A stretch of DNA of 64,000 nucleotides from Otis tarda (taxonomy: Eukaryota > Chordata > Aves > Otidiformes > Otididae). The stretch is from positions 23,436,501 through 23,500,500 of the forward strand of contig CM048553.1 of NCBI GenBank assembly GCA_026413225.1, written 5' to 3'. The notes under the pieces are model-generated. The model saw only the letters and a program-made list of their open reading frames with translations. It was not told where the DNA came from and searched no databases. The position numbers were made by a program, and so were the translations under genes. This document shows, in pieces, positions 48,921-61,922 of this stretch. Within the stretch, counting starts at the first letter, position 1. Each line of letters opens with the position of its first letter.

Positions 48921-51900
48921 GTAAGTCTGCTGTTTTGTTTTTACTGGCTTTTGCTTATTAGTCTTTTAAGCAAAATAAAGCTGTTTATAGTAAAACAAGT
49001 GTTTTTTATTTTCCTACTGGTTTGTCATCAATATTAAATACTCAACGATCTTTAGAAAAAATGGGTTTAATTTGAACCTTGCAAAAGTCTTGTTTGTTTG
49101 TTTACAGAATTCACTGACAAAGCATGCAACTTTCTTTTATTATTATAATTTTTTTAAAACTGAAGACCTATGACAGTGGCCAAGTATTGTTTTAAGATAA
49201 TTTCTGATAGAGATAGAAGAGTAAAAGTAGCTGAAACATCCTATTCTACAAGAATAAAAGGCACTGCCAATATTGACATATGAACCATTTGGAAATTGCA
49301 TTCTTGTCATGTTGCTACAATGACAGGTTTTAGCTTTCTTTTCTACTCTCTTTACAAAGGAAAGTGTCTGTTTAGAGTTTCTCTTGTCCTATCGATTTTC
49401 TTCACAGAATTGCTGGCCTTAAGCTGTTTGCATGGGATAATACCTTTTATATATTTAAATCTTGGAAAATCTGTAAGAAAGGATGCGGAATTGTGCAATA
49501 ATATTTTTTAAGTATATCATTTTTGTGATAATATAAAGTGTCTGTCATCTGAAGGTTACTTGGAGCTGTGTGTTGATTGTACAGCTTTTGAACCTGTCTA
49601 CTTTTGGCACTGTTGAAAGGTGCTAGTCAGATTTTCAGAGCAGCTAAGTAATTCCAGTGTCTGTTGATTCTGGGAATTACAGGATCTTGGTGCTTATGAT
49701 ACTGCGATCAGCTTGAAAAGTCATGGCAGCAAGTGAGCCTGTGTGGAGATTACCTGAGCTTTGCCGCCTTTTGAGGAAGCAGGGCTTAGCTGATGGAAAT
49801 CTTCTTCAGCTTATTATCTGTCTCCAGCTACTCTGAGGTTTTGGCATCAGCCATATAAATACATGTATTTAAGTAGAGTCTTTTATATTTGTATATCCTT
49901 TGTTAGGAAGAGGGAGAATGTGTGCGGAAGACTTGTCATCCTTGCACTTGTCTGATTTATAGCTGTGTTTCTCTCTTTTATGATCAAGGTTGAGCAGCTC
50001 AAGAAACCTGAGCCCAGATTCAGTATGGACAGTGAGCCTAAAAATAGTAGCATCCTAATGCATCCTGAGCCACTGCATGGCTTCCATTAACAGGGATCCA
50101 TTAGGTCTTGGCCCCTGGTAACTCCTAGGAGAAAAGGCAGAAAGGAAGGAGAGCCTGCATATGTCCTCTCCTGCCCTCCTTTTGTGGGTTTGTTCTCAAG
50201 GCTGACCCTCCTGCTGCTCTGTATTCTTAAATTGCCTGATATTCAAATTGGTCCATTCTAACACAGTTACATGATGAAAGATGCAATTTTTTCCCTGTAT
50301 AATTCATCTCTCCCTTGAGAGGTATCTTTTTTTCCTTTCTTTTTTTCTGACACCATAAAGTTTCAGCAGAGTTATCCTTCACTCGAGATGCAACATGAAG
50401 CTTACTATAGCAGGCTGGTAATTCCAGCATCCAGTATGAGAAAGTAGTGTTTTCCTGAACTCACATTCTCTGCCAGTGCATCTCTGTCATTACAACTAGT
50501 TCCTCCACCATTGATTTTAAATGCTAAGTAATTACTAGAAGCTCACATGGGCAGTCAGAGCTCCTTAACTGCAACCACAGTTCGGAGCGTTTCACTGGGT
50601 TAAGGGAAGCTGAGGAGAGTTATCTTCTAGTAAGGTCTGCAGGGCAGGAGCTTTGCTTTTGTGAATTCTAAGAAGTGCATAAGACAGAACATATGCCTTT
50701 AACAGAATAACAAGCTTCATACTCTCAAAGTTCATGCAAATCTTACTTGTTAGTACCCCTAGATCTTTGCCAATAGCAGGAGAATTTTTCATACACGTGA
50801 GAAAATGTGTTTTTTAAATAATAAATTACAAATTCATCTGTTGGTTATGTCTATGTTGTGGTCTTCATTTTATTAGTTAAATTAGTCAAATGACTGACTG
50901 ACAGAATACTTAAAATTGTGAATTTCTTCTCTTCTTAATAACTTTGTTAATGAAAAATGTATCTCTGCAACCTTAACTCTGAGCGAGCCATTTTGTTTGG
51001 ATTTTTTTGTTTGTTTTCTGTGGAATATGCAGTAACCACAGTTTCCTATGAGCTAACACGAAAAACTTTGAATGCAAAACACAGTGGTTGCTGGGATATA
51101 AGTAAGCTATAGTCAGGCACGACTTACAGCCCTGAGCTGCAGGGCGAGTCGCACAGACAGCAGGATGGTCTATGATTTTGCTGCCCACTGGTGGGGAATA
51201 TAAAAACTGCTGTTATGGCTACAAATTTATTTGAAGAATATACATAATCAAAATGCAAGTTTTTGAAATGGTCCATGTATTTCTATTGCTTTCCTTCTAA
51301 CACATATTTGAGCATCTTTGAGTGCGTGATTTGTTCATGGAGCACTGGGCTACTGAAGTCAGTTGGAAAAGAGCAATGAGCCCTTGGAGTGGACAAGTCA
51401 GATCTGTAGGTCAGCTGTGGCTATGACTCTTGTCACTGTTGAGTGACTTGATCAGAGGTCAGTGTTGCTGGGTGCAACAGTCACATGAGAAGCCATTTGC
51501 TGATAGTGCTTCATCTTGCAGACTGTGCTTATGTAAAATTGCCATTAGAGGGAAGGAAGTTTTGTCTGATTAAGAGCTGCAGGATGTTCCCAAACCTCAT
51601 CGTATTCCTAGGCAAAGAAGCTACAGCAGGTGCTAGAATATTTATCTTAAGCTGTGTAGACAATATTTATTTCTAAAGAATAGGCACAGGTAATTAGAAA
51701 GGTGAAACAGCTTTAAATTGTAGATACACTCATGATCACACTTGATGTGTATTATACAGTCAGTAACACAAGCTACTTCAGTGAATGCTACATAGTTAAC
51801 CCCGTAAGTAAAAGATATTGAGAAATATGCTCATCAGTAGCTGTAGTGGTTTACAAGCTTAATATATGCTTATATTTCTTAATAGTCAGGAACAGAATGA

Positions 51901-53509
51901 CATTATTTTACTGACTGCATCTGGTCCTGAACAGAACTCAAATCAATTTTGCTGATTAAAAAAAAAAAAAAAAAACAAACTACATAAGAAAAAAGTATCT
52001 GGTTTGTTGTTTAGAATTCTGCTGGGGTTTTTTGATGCCTAAAAGTTCACTAAAGAGTAATCTAAATAAATAAATAATCTTGCTTTCATGCTGCTGTTGT
52101 GCACCATGTGCCAAGTTTGAATTTACAGCTCATATTTATGGCCAAGCTTAAAGCCCTTAGTAGTGGCACTTTGAAAGGGACATGCTGATACAGCCTAATC
52201 CCAACCATGCGTGTATGCAACTGCCATAAAGGCAAAATTATATATATATAAAGCTGATTTGATTGACAATCAGAATGGTAATTATATAAGAAATGCCCTG
52301 GCATAAAAATGGTTTTATACTCTTACAGAGTAATATCTGTATCAACACTTTTACGGTGCAGTTCACCCACACTTGTGCATCCTGCATTATTTTAAAGATT
52401 AAACCTCAGTACACTCTTTACCTAAGTAAACTTAAAGTAACTCCTACTAGAAAATATCCTTGCAGGAATGGACCTCACCTTTGCTGTACATTCAAGTGGT
52501 AATGCAAAAGCATCTGGTGTTACTGACAGAGACTATGTTCATCCTTTTAGAGAGCCTTAACACTTCAGTTTGTTCTTCATTTAGATTTCAAGTGTATGTT
52601 GGAATTTATTGTGGAAAATTGGTGATTGTGTGTGGGCAAGCAAAGTGACACATTTTCTGAGATACACAGCAGTGTGCATATCATGAATGACCTTCAGATT
52701 TCTGTGGTTGAGAAGATTTTATGCCATTAAGAAAGAGACAGTGAGTACTTTGCCAGAACCATGGGTATTGCAGAAGGCTTGGTCCTCTGTATCTATTTTC
52801 ACCCCAGCCCATTGGAAGCCCGTCTGATGGGGTTTCCCATCTCCTTATCAGGAACATCCTATAATGTCTGTACTGAGATGAGAATGAATATAGGCATTAA
52901 CATTTCCTGGAAATATAAACTTAAACTAACTCGATTTAAAAAGAAAAGACCATCTGTCATAATTATTGTTCCTGAAATGCCCCAAACAGCCCTCTTTGCC
53001 CAAAAGAGGCTGTTATGCCCTTTGTACTTGGTACTTTATGAGATTACTGAGGAAACAGTTAATCAAAACCATTAAAACCTAAGGATCAATTCAATTCAAT
53101 AATATTTTTATTTGGGGGAAAGCTATGCGCATGTTCCAAATATGCATGTTCCTAAAGACAAGCCCCTTATTTATCCAGTGTGGGTAGATCTCTCTTGCGT
53201 GAGAGTGAGGTCTCTGAACTGGATTTTCAGTTGGCTAGATTAGCCAGTTTTTGTGGTGTTTATATGTGTTGTAGAGGAGCTTTGGGGAAGAAAGAAGAGT
53301 CTGTATCACCACGGGAGAGGATATCTTTCTTTCTGAAGCAAAGAAACAAAAGATAGACTCAGAATTATGTTCAATTCCTGAAACCACTTTTAACTGCTTA
53401 CTTTTTTAAATATTTAAATTTTAAAAATAGATGAACTTCTTCAACTTACTTCCATGTTGCACTAGTATTTGTTCATTAAATCAGTATTTACGTTTCCTGC
53501 TCTTGACAG
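48921..53509 (+). other. ADAM22: Intron of ADAM22, phase 2, 4.6 kb
   Basis: GT-AG bounded. Apart from a run of 18 A at 51958-51975 and a short TA repeat near 52238, I see no recognisable repeat, RNA gene or coding segment in it. Confidence 0.88.
51958..51975. repeat. Poly-A run, 18 nt
   Basis: Uninterrupted A run followed by CAAAC. It may be the tail of a lost retrocopy or simple slippage; nothing to its left is recognisable as a retrocopy body. Confidence 0.8.
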
Positions 53510-53573
53510 TGGGATGTTCTTTGATGGAAATCATACTTACCTTATTGAGCCAGATGAAAACTACACTTCAGAT
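53510..53573 (+). CDS. ADAM22: ADAM22 exon, prodomain (GMFFDGNHTYLIEPDENYTSD)
   Basis: The 64-nt exon lies between GACAG and GTAAGT. Its first base completes the histidine codon of the previous exon; 21 full codons follow and it ends in phase 0. Two N-glycosylation sequons are visible, NHT and NYT. They fit the glycosylated extracellular or lumenal prodomain of ADAM22. Confidence 0.95.
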
Positions 53574-54232
53574 GTAAGTAGAACTTGTAGTAGTCCTGCT
53601 GTGTTGCTTGTTGAATACAGACATTCATGAGTACAGGATAGGTGTAAGGCTCTGGGACCAAAGAGTCATCCCCGCATTCCCGACTGATTTACCTTATATA
53701 TGAGTCCTCATCATCACAGGCAAAAGCAGACCTCCAAAAATTAGGCAGTGGTGTGTGTGTATATGTGTACTCTGTAACACTTGGACATAGAGCAGTGCAG
53801 CACCAGAGGATGATGAGGGTCCCTTGGAGCCAGAAATAGAAGTCTGTGAGTGCCCTGTCTCATTCTCTGGCACTTCCCACTCTGGATTCATTACAACCCA
53901 CTCCTCCTGGTTCATTTTCGACTCCAGTTCAGCAGCTCCCATGACTCTCACTGATGTTCCCTGGGCAGCTCTCTTAAGCCCGGCTCTGAGCGTGCTCCGC
54001 CACTCCATTTGATGTACTCAGATATTTAAAATAAAAGGTGATTAACTGTAATGTTAGCAATCGCATCACAGTTGGGAAAAGGAGAAGAGTGTAAAGTAAT
54101 GATGCCTTGCAACTTGCATGTTCACTAATGTAGGTGTTGAACACAAGAACTTTTGGAACTGTCTAATGCTCATGAGATGGATTAGTTTCTCCAGGTTTAA
54201 TACGTGCAATTTTTTATTATTTACTGTTTCAG
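53574..54232 (+). other. ADAM22: Intron of ADAM22, phase 0, 659 bp
   Basis: GT-AG bounded. It contains a short TG-rich tract near 53751-53768 and nothing else recognisable. Confidence 0.9.
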
Positions 54233-54302
54233 GATGACTTCCATTTCCACTCTGTTTACAAATCCAAGTTGTTTGAGTTTCCTTTGGATGACCTGCCATC
54301 TG
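54233..54302 (+). CDS. ADAM22: ADAM22 exon, prodomain ([20 protein letters not shown])
   Basis: The 70-nt exon lies between TTTCAG and GTATGA. It starts in phase 0 and ends after the first base of a codon (phase 1). It gives 23 codons ending ...DLPS, and the split codon becomes glutamate with the next exon. The sequence [13 protein letters not shown] is characteristic of ADAM22 rather than of ADAM23 or ADAM11 as I recall them. Confidence 0.95.
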
Positions 54303-54447
54303 GTATGATTTTTTAATATTGTGACTGATTGACTTGTTTTAGACTAAGGCCAAATTTGTTAATCGTATTTGATAGATAATCTTCTGGTAGTATGTTGTTT
54401 TTTTGTATACCTCTTATTTTTTCCCAATTAAATATTAAATAAAAAAA

Positions 54448-54515
54448 GCACTGAAAAAAGAATCTGAACCACTGAAAGTGCTGAAAAAGAACCTGAAGTG
54501 CTGAAAAAACCCTGA
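54448..54515. repeat. Degenerate tandem repeat, GTGCTGAAAAAGAACCTGAA unit
   Basis: Three related units start at 54448, 54478 and 54498. The last two are 20 bases apart; the first is separated by an extra ACTGAAA. It is a short imperfect tandem repeat inside the intron. Confidence 0.7.
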
Positions 54516-56572
54516 ATTCAATGGATCCAACCTTTCTAAGACCTTCATTCATGTTGTGATGTATGTTTTTCTTAACAAGATATATAATCTATGAACTGGA
54601 TTATACCAGTATTTGTAGAAAGGAAAGAAGATGGAATAAATGCCACATTGCCAGTGGTTGATAGCTCTTAATGGATTTTTCCTATTTTGAGAGACAGAGT
54701 GAGTACTATGGTGTGAACGTAGTAGGTCTGGGAGACAAGAACTTGCCAAATACCGTTGCTGTTGAGTGACTCTCACCTCCAGTCTGTTCAGCATCTTTCA
54801 CAGCACTGGCTCTAGGGCGGGTCATGCATCAGTACAAATGAGTTTGGAGGTAGAAGTGGTTGCAAGTGCTTCTAGTAATGAATCCCCACAAACAGTTTTT
54901 ATTGTGTGTGGAGGGAGAAGAGGTTTTTTAAAAAACGAGTTTTCATTTGAGAAGTTTGCTTGGCAATTGAAGCTAAAATTGCAGTATTCGTGGCACATCC
55001 CCATTCTGTCAAGGATTTACCAGTTTTATAGATGAGTTTTCCTACTCTATAAAATATATCCTGGATAAATAGAACTGTCCTTCACAGACACAGTTATTTT
55101 GGTAGAAACCACCTCTAGACTAATTTCTGCAGAGTTACAGATGTCCAGTCATCTTGTTACAAACTGTTTGTCTTATGGTAACAGTTGGATCTGGGATCTT
55201 ACCGTGCTGGTACCGTACATATATGGGTCCTTCCACAGTGTGTGCAGGTTTGCTAGTTGTTCAACAAAGTAGAATAATTCAGAGAGCTAATGAGAAAAAA
55301 ACAAGGGAAATTGCTACAACTGGGTCACCTTGATTTTGGTTCTGAAGAAGAAATCTTTCTGAGTCTAAACAAAACAGTATCCCAGCTTGGTGCCTCATGT
55401 CCTCTGCTGATGATTGCCCAAGCGAGGTGGAGAAGGCGTTGGGATGGAGGGGCAGTGCAAAAGGCTTGTGCAGTGCAAGACCTCGACATCTGTGTCATGA
55501 AGCTTCCTACGTATATGCACCTCAGACATGTACCATGGTTACTTCCTGCACTTGTGGAGATTGTAGTGTAGTGAGAACAGTTTATTGAACATAAGGCCAA
55601 ATAATAAAGTGCATCTTTTATCACACTTTGTTGAGGATATGTCATTCGAAAGGTTGGAAATAATGCAACTACTGCTTTGTTTAAAAGAAATCTTATGTTT
55701 CAGATTGTTAAAGTAGGAGACTGCTAAAGCTGATACTTAGTAGATATCTGTCAGCAGTCTTATAAGATTTCCTAATAGTGAAATTTTATGTTTTCTACAT
55801 TTAGGAATAAAATTATTTTCTGCTTTTAAAGTTATGAAAAGAAATTAATTGTAAATATAATTCACCAGTTTCACTTCCACCAAAGCTTCTTGATTTTCAA
55901 ACTGTTAAAATAGAGCTTCAGATTTTCTTTACAAAAGTCCAGATATGCTTATGCAGTTTTGATTTTACAAGTACGTAATGAGTAAATAGTTGCTGGCTTT
56001 GCTGTACAAAGCCCAGCATGTGACATAATAAAAGATGTTGACATTAGGTTGAATTAAAACCATAAGACTGTAGAAAAGGTTAAAAAGGAGATTTAATTAT
56101 GGAGTGCTAGTGGTCTTAATTATACAAATATTGTAATGTGGATAAGAGGTATAAGGTGCTAATCTTCTATCACTTTATGTTTAGGGTCCCATATATGGAG
56201 ATATAAACTTTCATTCACAGTCTGCTCTCCCACATGCCCATAGTTGTTTTCGTAAAACTGTTTGGAAAGATGTTTCTGAGGTATATTATATTCTCATTGG
56301 GAATCACACCATTTTTCTGTGTCTGTGATTTTTCAATTTGTCTCTGTCTAAAGTCATCCTCTGTGCATGGACACATTCTTGGTACTGCCTCTTCCCTGCC
56401 AGTCTGGAGAGTGCTGACTGTTGTCTTGGTTTTTCTTTTTTTTTGTTTTCTTTAAACAATATTTGCAATTAATTGCTAATAGTATTGGGGTTTTTTTTTA
56501 AGTACTACAGCAGAATCATTATTATTAGTAGCAAGCGCTGTGCTAGGTTTTGTCATTAGTATTTCTTGTATT

Positions 56573-56650
56573 CCTTATTACTGTCATAATTTATCAATTT
56601 GCCCAGCCTAAGGAGATCTTCCTTAATGTCAAGGTTTTATTCTTATCTTT
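56573..56650. repeat. Left arm of a long inverted repeat
   Basis: This arm is about 85% identical to the reverse complement of 57555-57633, including perfect cores CATAATTTATCAATTTGCCC and TAAGGAGATCTTCCTT. The arms are about 905 bp apart, making a 1.06-kb unit. Outside and inside the arms the similarity fades. It may be the terminal inverted repeats of a decayed DNA transposon, but no transposase frame or clear TA/8-bp target duplication is visible. Confidence 0.8.
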
Positions 56651-57554
56651 AGAAGAGTCTGTGTGTAAGCTGAGATTTCCACTCAGCACTATGTTAGGAA
56701 TGGACTGGATGTATCATTAGGTTCAATATTGATGCTAGAAAGGAAAAAATTCAAGTAATAAAGATTACTTGGTATCAGTGACAGTAGAAGCACACACTAT
56801 TATACCACAGTTGATAGCAATGCACTTTTTACATTCTTTTGCTCCTTGAGTATGAAAAAGAAAAAAAAAAGCTATAGCAGAAAAGAATAAATTGTACTGT
56901 ACTTTGCAATGGTCTGAGGAGGTAATGAATGCTTTGAATAAGGAGAGCTTGGATGGATGACTGGGTATGCTTAAAGCATTTGACTTCATAATTTAGTAGA
57001 TAGTATTTTTTCTCACAATCTATATGGAGACATATAGTGCCCTGGCATGGTCTTAGACAACACTATGTTATTGAAGGCAATATTTTTCAAATAATGAGTA
57101 ACAGATGTCCTTTGCTTTTGAGGTCACCTGAATCCTCATTGCACTTTTTCAAGATAATATGTTCTCATCAAAATTTCCGCTAGGCTTTCTCAACTATCTG
57201 CATTTCCTGTGATTTTGCTGGCCCTGTTCTTTTGCCTGAGGGTCCCTGGCTGGAAATGAACCCTGTGCGAATTCATCCAGCTTGTGAATTATAGAGCAGT
57301 GTTAATGTGTGTTAATGTGTTAACGTTAATGGCTGCATCATTCCCCTCTAGAGATGGCTGACTTCCGATGGTGGGTAAAACGATTGCATTTGCTGGTAAA
57401 GTTATCTGAGACCCTGTATACATATTGTAAATTATTATTTTATTAAGTGATAATTAACAATGATATAAAACCTAAAATGACATGTTGAGAGCCAGTTGTG
57501 TGGCACTAGAACACAGACTAAATTGATCAACATAAGTAAAGCATAATCAAAAAC

Positions 57555-57633
57555 AAAGATAAGAAAGTCGTCCTTACTATCAAGGAAGATCTCCTTACGT
57601 TGGGCAAATTGATAAATTATGGTAGTAATAAGG
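57555..57633. repeat. Right arm of the long inverted repeat
   Basis: Partner of the arm at 56573-56650. Base differences are spread along the arm, so the two arms are not a recent duplication or assembly fold-back. Confidence 0.8.
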
Positions 57634-59010
57634 TCAAGATTTAGTTTCTTATCATTGCAAGCTCTAGAGACTGCAGGTCTTTAAGCAGTAAATAGGGGCC
57701 TTGGATGTGATTTAATTTATTTTAGGTCCTGTTTGTAAAGAAAATTCTCAGGTTTTGTCAAATGAGCAATTCAACTTCATGTTTTAATATTTAGCTGATA
57801 TGGCAGCCCTGTCAAATTCCTATCAGCACTGTTTCTAATTCTATTTTTTGAACCTCATGCAGAAATTGTACAGTTATTGTACAGCAGGTGGGAAGTGGAG
57901 CTGTGAGAAACTTTCCTTTCTCACCAGTGAAACTGAACTGTTTAGGATTTTGTAACAAAAAAAGTTGTGTACAGAGGTACGTGAACTGGAAGTCCTTTAA
58001 TTTACACAGCTTCTGTAGTTCTCTCTACTTTCTGCAGGATTGATAAAATCACTTTGGAATACTGAGAGCAGTTTTCAGTCTCTGGAGAGTGAAAGGATGT
58101 CCAAAGCTGGAGAAAGTACAAAGGAAGGGGACAAAGCAAGAAGACATATTATAAAATAAGCAACTGCAAACATTTAATTTATATGTGTCAAAAAAGATCT
58201 TCCTGGGGTTATGTGAATAATAAACATGTTCATACAAGATAAGGAAAGAGATTTCTGTTGTATAGAGAAAAATGAGGCAGGGACTATCAATGTAAAATTA
58301 AAGATGGAAAAATACTTCTTGGACATCTGAAAGGGTGAAAGCAACTATTGTCTTCTGCTTAGTTTATAATTTGTCCTTTTCCCTGAATGGCTAGTAATAG
58401 ATTTGGTGAAAGGGATTTGGCAAAAGAATAAACTACTTGGTGCTTATGATTAGAGGTTTAAGAAATTAAAGACACAGTGGGATTAGCAGGGAGGAATATT
58501 GTAGTGATAGTGAGCATTGCCAAAATCTCATAAGGTTTCTCTCAACACTAACATATTTTACTTTGTGAACATAATCGTCTTAAAGCATTAATTCTGCCTT
58601 CGATGCTCTTCTTATTAATTTAGGTAGCTATTGCGACAGCTCTGTGAATGTCTGCTGAATTCCCAAAAATGTGATTCACTCGATGGAAGCACTGTACTAA
58701 TAATATTACATGCCTGGTGTTGGTGAAGTTTTGGTGTAGAACATCTGCTGTGCTTTTTGAAGCACGACACCCACAGATCGTCTGTTTCAGCAGACCCAGA
58801 TTATCACTAGTAGAGTTTTAATAAGAACTCTGTTACTGGGTAGCATCTGTAACGTTGCCTCCTTTCTAGCTGGAAACTTGAAAAAAGGAGTTGTTACTGC
58901 ATCTGATTTGCAGAAGAGTGCCATAGTACTGTCATGCAGCATCAAGGTTAAGAATTGTTGGGCTCTGTTCTTGTAAACATTCAATGCATTTGCCTATGTT
59001 TTCTGCTTAG

Positions 59011-59081
59011 AGTTCTGGCAGATGAATACTACATCACAGAAGTTTGTTGTAAAGCCAAGACACAAAAGAAGTAAAAGGCAG
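59011..59081 (+). CDS. ADAM22: ADAM22 exon with furin-type cleavage site
   Basis: The 71-nt exon lies between GCTTAG and GTATGT. Two bases complete a glutamate codon, then 23 codons read FWQMNTTSQKFVV... and end KPRHKRSKRQ in phase 0. The basic cluster RHKRSKR gives overlapping RXXR and RXKR sites for proprotein convertases, where the prodomain is removed in the secretory pathway. NTT is an N-glycosylation sequon. The first part (WQMNTTS) is more variable than the neighbouring exons. Confidence 0.94.
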
Positions 59082-60354
59082 GTATGTGCCAATACGCTTA
59101 TTTACAGGTAATATGCCATCAAGTTTGTTTTGTGTCTGCTGAGTTAATTGGTCCAGATGGAGTCCTGCTGCTGCTGGTGGTTTGGCATGAGGTCTCTGTG
59201 TCAATACAGCTATTACAAAAAGAGGTATCTAATGTTGGCAAATCTTTGTGGAGTTCTCTTGGACATTACCTATCTGAAGAGTTATAAAATTGTTAAACAC
59301 TGATAAATTGCAAATGAAAAAGTAGCTAAAATATTTTCTCTGATTTTGAGTATAGAGTTTTAACAGAAACTCTCAATTAGTGAAACATTTACAATTTTTT
59401 TTTTTATATTGCAATGGTGACAAGTAGCTACTTCATCTCACTTGACTTTAATTCAATGTAAATATTCTAAACTGAGAGTTAATTCCTTGTTTATTAAAGT
59501 GCAGGTGTTTGTCTGTACCCTGGAAAGATAGCAATTCTTTGCATTTTAGGAATGGAATTCAAATAATGGTACAAGTCAAAACAGAGCAAGGTCAGGGGGC
59601 TGAACAGCGCAGGCAAAAATGAAATACTGAGAGCTGTGAGAGGAGAAGATGACTTTAACGTCTCTAACTAATGCAAGCCTCTCAGAGGCAAAAGAGAAGT
59701 GAGAAAGATGAGGAGAAATTCCAGAAGTCATTCTTGAGGCTCTTTCTTACTTTATATCAGGTGGTTTGCTACCTTTCTATAAATTGGCCATTACTTTGCA
59801 TTTTTAAGTCATAATGATGTAATAACTCTTCTGGAAAACCCGGGAAAACAAAGAAATGATGAAGAGGCACAGTCGTAAATATTTCTAAATGCAAACTAAG
59901 CCTAACACAAAGGTGAGTACTGAGTTTACTGTCTGAATTGAGCAGTATGTGAACAAATAATAGAATTGTTACAGGGATTTTTTGTAAGGAATCAGGAGGG
60001 ATCCCTTTCTCTGTGGGAAAAAAAAAATTATAGCTTACACAAACCATTTTTAGAGATCTAAGTCCCACTGAGGATTCTCTTTCTTTAAAAAAAACCCCTA
60101 AACTTGGAATTAGATAGGTTGAAAGACTTAATTTCATTGTTTAGGGTCATATAAATATCCTGGTGGAGCTGAAAATATTTTTTTAAATGATGCAGCTAAG
60201 CACCGGAAGTTTCATCAGTATCTGAGACTAGAGTTAAGACAATAGAAAAAAAATGTAGGTGTGAGAAGTTTGGTTTCTGAAGCCATTTCTTGTTTAGCAG
60301 TTACACTCTCTCTGCACTCTGTTAGACTCTCTTACAGTTGTACTCTTTCTGTAG
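59082..60354 (+). other. ADAM22: Intron of ADAM22, phase 0, 1.3 kb
   Basis: GT-AG bounded, with a pyrimidine-rich 3' end. No repeat or exon recognised; an open minus-strand frame at 59769-60137 has no known domain. Confidence 0.9.
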
Positions 60355-60429
60355 GTTCGTCAGATTCCACGTAAAGTTGAAGAGGAAACAAAGTACATTG
60401 AGTTAATGATTGTAAATGATCATCTAATG
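60355..60429 (+). CDS. ADAM22: ADAM22 exon, start of metalloproteinase-like domain
   Basis: The 75-nt exon of exactly 25 codons is flanked by TGTAG and GTAAGA, phase 0 on both sides. It reads VRQIPRKVEEETKYIELMIV then NDHLM. KYIELMIVNDH is the first beta strand of the ADAM metalloproteinase fold. Because the exon is symmetric, its skipping would not shift the frame. Confidence 0.96.
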
Positions 60430-61922
60430 GTAAGACTGACACACTTCATCTTACAGTTATTAACATCACATTGTCTTAATTGGTCCATAAAGGCTAACAC
60501 TAAAGAACAATACATGGCCAGAATAAATTCTGTATGCCCTTCAAAGAAGAGATTATGGTCTTGTTAACCATGAAGTTGCATCTGAATTTTGGCAAGGTAA
60601 TTTCACCAAGAATGCAACCAGGCCTGAATATCAGAAAGAAGGGTCATAAATTAAAGCTTTGTGTCATAAAGTAACTAATGTCCGTGCGACTTAAGCTGAT
60701 TATTTTCTTTCTGACTTTCTTGAGCTGACTTTCTTAGTTATAGCCACTCAGCAATCAATAATGCAGTCATTGCAATTGTGCAACAGCTGTTGACATTAAT
60801 GGGGACATTAATAGTGATTATATTTTTTTTGTACGTTGAAATCAATACAGAGAAATTTATTTTGCTGAGCTTGTATACTTTCTCTGGGAGGACATAAATA
60901 GGCTCTTCAATGTAGTGGAAAGAGACATAAAAAAGATTAGTGTACTGGAGAAAAACCAGACTCATTCAAGTGGGAAAAGGCACAGATTTTTGTCAGTGAA
61001 GTTGATTAATAATTAATGAAAGGAATATCAAAGTAGATGATGAATTCTCCGTCATTTGCAGGCTTCAGATCCCGATGGTGTATTTCTGGAAGATGTGGTG
61101 GTATCAGACACAAATAATAGGATTTGATCTTGGAGTAACTGGGTGAAGTTCAGAGACCAGTGGTGTCCCTCAGACTGGTGACATTAGTTGACTTTATGGT
61201 CCTCTGTGGCTTTCAAATCAGTGTATCTATACATTTTATGTACCCTCTCTGTAATGTGCCCCTCCTGTCAAGAAACACCCAAATGGCAGAAATTGACAAC
61301 AGAATGTAAAAGGAGTGTGCTGCTGTCCTTGGACGATTTTAGTGATACGAGTGTACTTCTCCATCAGCTCAGTTTGGTGAGCACAGCAATAAATTCTTGC
61401 ATTAAAATGGACAATACTGGATGCAGATTTCACTAAACTGGTGTCGTCATGTTTGAACTTGAAGACCTAAAGCCACAACTTTCCAACTGGCACCTCATCT
61501 ATCTGGGACAGTTCTTCTCAAGGGCACTGTTTCCTAATTTTGGTTCATTGTAGCTACTGTGAGATCACTTAGGACTTTATTCTCTGAAACAAATGCCAGT
61601 GAATATCTGTGGCTGGAGAAGCTGAATAATTTCCTCCCATGAGAAGGAAGGGTTGTATGCTCTGGACTCCTCCCTTGCCTCACGGCCTGGGCCAGCATGC
61701 ATATGTATTTGGATTACTCTGCATGTGTGCAGTAGATGAGGCACTCCAGATACACTCAGCATGGAGCTGACACCCTGCAGTCAGAACCGTTTGCACCATT
61801 CACCCTTCCCAGACGTTCCCAGATGCTGTTGATGTAGTTACTTTTTACTTCATGCTTTTTTTGGAAATGGAGCTTATTTTTCTGAAGTCTGTATATGTAA
61901 CTTGTCTGTGTTTGTTTTGCAG
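60430..61922 (+). other. ADAM22: Intron of ADAM22, phase 0, 1.5 kb
   Basis: GT-AG bounded. It contains an old CR1-like 3' end at 60975-61232. The rest shows no recognisable feature. Confidence 0.9.
60975..61232 (+). mobile_element. Ancient CR1-clade LINE, 3' end, sense
   Basis: The segment follows the 3' end of old amniote CR1 elements: GGCACAGATTTTTGTCAGTG, GATGAATTCTCCGTCATTTG, GATCTTGGAGTAACTGGGTG, ACTTTATGGTCCTCTGTGGC, and a degenerate terminal repeat (GTGTATCTATA). It is more decayed than the avian CR1 copies elsewhere in the window. Confidence 0.7.

Larger units (their letters stand above)
54303..59010 (+). other. ADAM22: Intron of ADAM22, phase 1, 4.7 kb
   Basis: GT-AG bounded. It holds a degenerate tandem repeat at 54448-54515 and a 79-bp inverted repeat with arms at 56573-56650 and 57555-57633. 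A local GTTAATGTGT repeat lies near 57299. I see no exon or RNA gene in the rest. Confidence 0.88.

Noticed and set aside
53694-54008. 104-codon minus-strand frame overlapping the ADAM22 intron
   Set aside because: It is antisense within a short intron, with no known domain or independent support.
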